Origin: Plazaster borealis
Lineage: Eukaryota; Echinodermata; Asteroidea; Forcipulatida; Labidiasteridae
Length of the DNA stretch: 64,000 nucleotides
Direction of reading: 5' to 3'
NCBI GenBank assembly: GCA_021014325.1
Contig: CM037474.1
Coordinates: forward strand, 19,710,488 to 19,774,487
The notes beneath the pieces are model-generated. The model saw nothing but the letters and a program-made list of their open reading frames with translations, had not been told where the DNA came from and did not search any database. Made by a program: the position numbers and the translations under genes. Below are positions 57,101 to 60,100 of the stretch, piece after piece; positions within the stretch are counted from its first letter, which is position 1; each line of letters begins with the position of its first letter.

Positions 57101-60100
57101 GAGACGGAGCCAGAGCCCAAGCCGGAGCCCAAGCCGAGGTTTGGGAAAAGGTCCAGGTCTGAACAAGTTTTGCTTTGTCCTTTCTCCTATGCTCTGCTGA
57201 GTACCACACTTGTTTAAAAACACACAATTCTAAACTCTACGTTTTGATTGACACTCTCAAATGCTTTCCATGCTATGAAGGAACACACATTAACCATGAA
57301 CCATGAACTGTACTTGGAAATAATGAATAAAACAACAAATACAGTACAGTACAACTCTGTGTACCAAAGCAAGTAAATTTGCCTGTAGCAAGCTCACTAA
57401 CCGCAAGACTGTGGTCCTGGTAACGCAGTAAATAAAACCGGTTACCCCCTTTGTAATACCACCATGAAATACTCCCATTGACAATAAAACTCTCTTTGAC
57501 TTTACACAGGGAAAATCCCTCTGACTTTTCTGAAGACAGTTTTGTGCCCACTGAAAATAGGTGACTATGCTTCATTCACTCACTGTTGCTATTTGAGTTT
57601 AGGAACTGTCCATGGTTATTCTTTTCATGCACAGTCTGCGGTGCATGAAAGATTACGGTAACTCAGCAGTGGAATTAATTTTAACTGTTTGGAATTTCAG
57701 GGCATGCTCTGAATAAAGAGAGGTAAAAAATAAATAACTAAATAAACCTGCAGATTGACAAAATAGATCATTAATAACTTCCTGGAATTAAATTATCATT
57801 GCATTAATTATAAATTCAAGTACCAATGGTCAGTTATTTGGTAGTTTGCTTTGATCAGTCAAGCGCTGTAGCCATTTTTCAGCTCATTAAACAATTCACT
57901 AAGCTCCACTCCAACACAAAGGGAAGTCAAGCAGAAACATCAAAACAGGACCCTGCCAACCATGGCATAATATGATACTGCAGTAAGAAAATCTTAATGG
58001 CAGGAAGACTGACTGAACAAACCCGAGGAACATTTGCACTTTTCATTCTCCTGAAGACAGTCGGAGCATACTGATTGAAACGTTTAGGCTTTTAAACCAC
58101 CGGTTTTATTCAGAACCAACACAACTCAAGAGAGTTTTATGTAAAATGGTGTCTCTACAAGCCCCACTAGATTTGCACTTTAACAAAATTGTACACTACA
58201 ATTTCTCAACCACACTAAACAATTTTGTTTGTCAATACAAATGTACACTCTTTCCTAAAAAGCTTCAGTGTACCTGTCACCTTAATGCCATACTGTTGTG
58301 TCATAAACTTAAATTGTCACAAGGGTCACCAAAATTTTGCATTCTGTGACACATAGTGTCAATCTTTTAGCATTTTTGCAGTTTGGGGGTGTCTGTGTTA
58401 TTGTACCCCAATAATTTTTCCTCAGTTGGCATTTTGAGCCTCCGTTGATGTATCAAGTATGAAGGGCTTGTCCTCACTGGATGTTCCAAATGAAAATTTA
58501 TGCATTGTATTTCTTTTGAGCCAGTGCTCTAAAAGTTGCTGAAATGTTTGTTGGTTGTAGCATGGTCGCAAAATTTTACAAAAATACACTTTGTGTGAAA
58601 GGAGAACAAAAACAATTTCTGGCCAAGGTTCCTTGTAAAATCGTCTCAAACATTGCTAAATTTCGGACCTATGACAAATTATTCCGCTAGAGGAAGTTTT
58701 GACCAAAGAAACCATCGTGTGAAGGGAACCTTTGTCGCATCCCTGTGACACAACAAGCTAGCTGTACATAAAAAAGACAAAAAAGGTATCCAATTGCACG
58801 CTATAGTTGCAACACAAAACAAAGAACTGAACTGAACAAAAGCAAATGTCCAAACTCAAGGACAAGAAGTAATGGAAAAACTGAAACAATATATTTCCAT
58901 CATTTAACAAAATCACAATGGTGCTTTCATTTTCTGTTCTTTGTTGCTTTTAACCAAATAACCGTATTTCTTTTGTGAAGTAAAAACTGCAGCTTCAATT
59001 TACACCTGTGCGTTCAACCTTGATGAATGTATTTATTCCCTCCCCAATATATATTTTTATTTTCACAACAGAGCTTTCAATTTCTGTTTTTAAATACCTA
59101 TGTAGGACTTTACCAAAATGAGAGTGACCATATTTCCTTTGGAAAGGAAAACTCTAATTTGTTTAAACTGTATCACTCCCCATTATATGTTTGTTCATGA
59201 TCACTACTTATTTATTTATTCATATTTTGTTACACATCATAACAGGATGAATAGAGGCCGTTGAAGAAATTTTCAGTTTTAGATATGGGAGGAAACCCCC
59301 AAATAGGGAAAAACCCACATATAACCAGATGGGGACTGAAAGCCAAATGTACGAAATGCAAGGCTCTGGTCTGATGGGGGGTGGGGGGGGATTTGAACTG
59401 GGTCTACAGAGGCGAAAGGCAGGGAAAAAACCCACTGAGCCAACCTGATTCCCAACCTGCTTCCCAAAGAGCAATGGTATCATTCTTTGTACATCTTTTT
59501 CTTAAACACCCTGGAAAGTTTGCAGCTCAGTATCTTTTACTTATTGTACGTATACAAACACTTGTGACATAAAAAGCTATTTTGAACTCGGTCCAACATT
59601 GAAACTTAAATATTCAAAACAATTTGTGAAATTGCTTGTGAAGATTTTTAACAGTAATAATCTTCATTTTGTGAGGATATAATATTCTTCATCTATTGTC
59701 TGATACAAATTCACTTTTTAAATATTATTAAAATTTCTACAGAGGGTACCCATCAATCTCAACTGATCATAAGGCCTGTATTAAAGAAAAAACGAAAAAG
59801 AAAAAAAACAAACCACAAGATATGCAACAGAAAGAGAAAACAACAAAACAAGTGACAAAACCGCAGGTAATTAAACTATAGAAGGCCTGATACTTCAAAA
59901 ACTATTAATAAAGACAGAGAGAGAGACACATGCATAGAAAATAAAAACAGTAAAGAGTTAATTTGCACCATTTATAGAGAAAGTTTATTAAATTTGTAGA
60001 CAATTAACACCCCCGCCAAATTGAGCAGAGGATAAAAGTTCAGGAGTCAATGCATAATTTCCTCTTTACTGTAAAAAGCTATGAGTCTTCCAAGTATTTA

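Noticed and set aside
56721..57227. Several overlapping 120-170 codon frames on both strands
   Set aside because: All come from a stop-free GC-rich minisatellite; no unique domain on either side and all frames are equally open.
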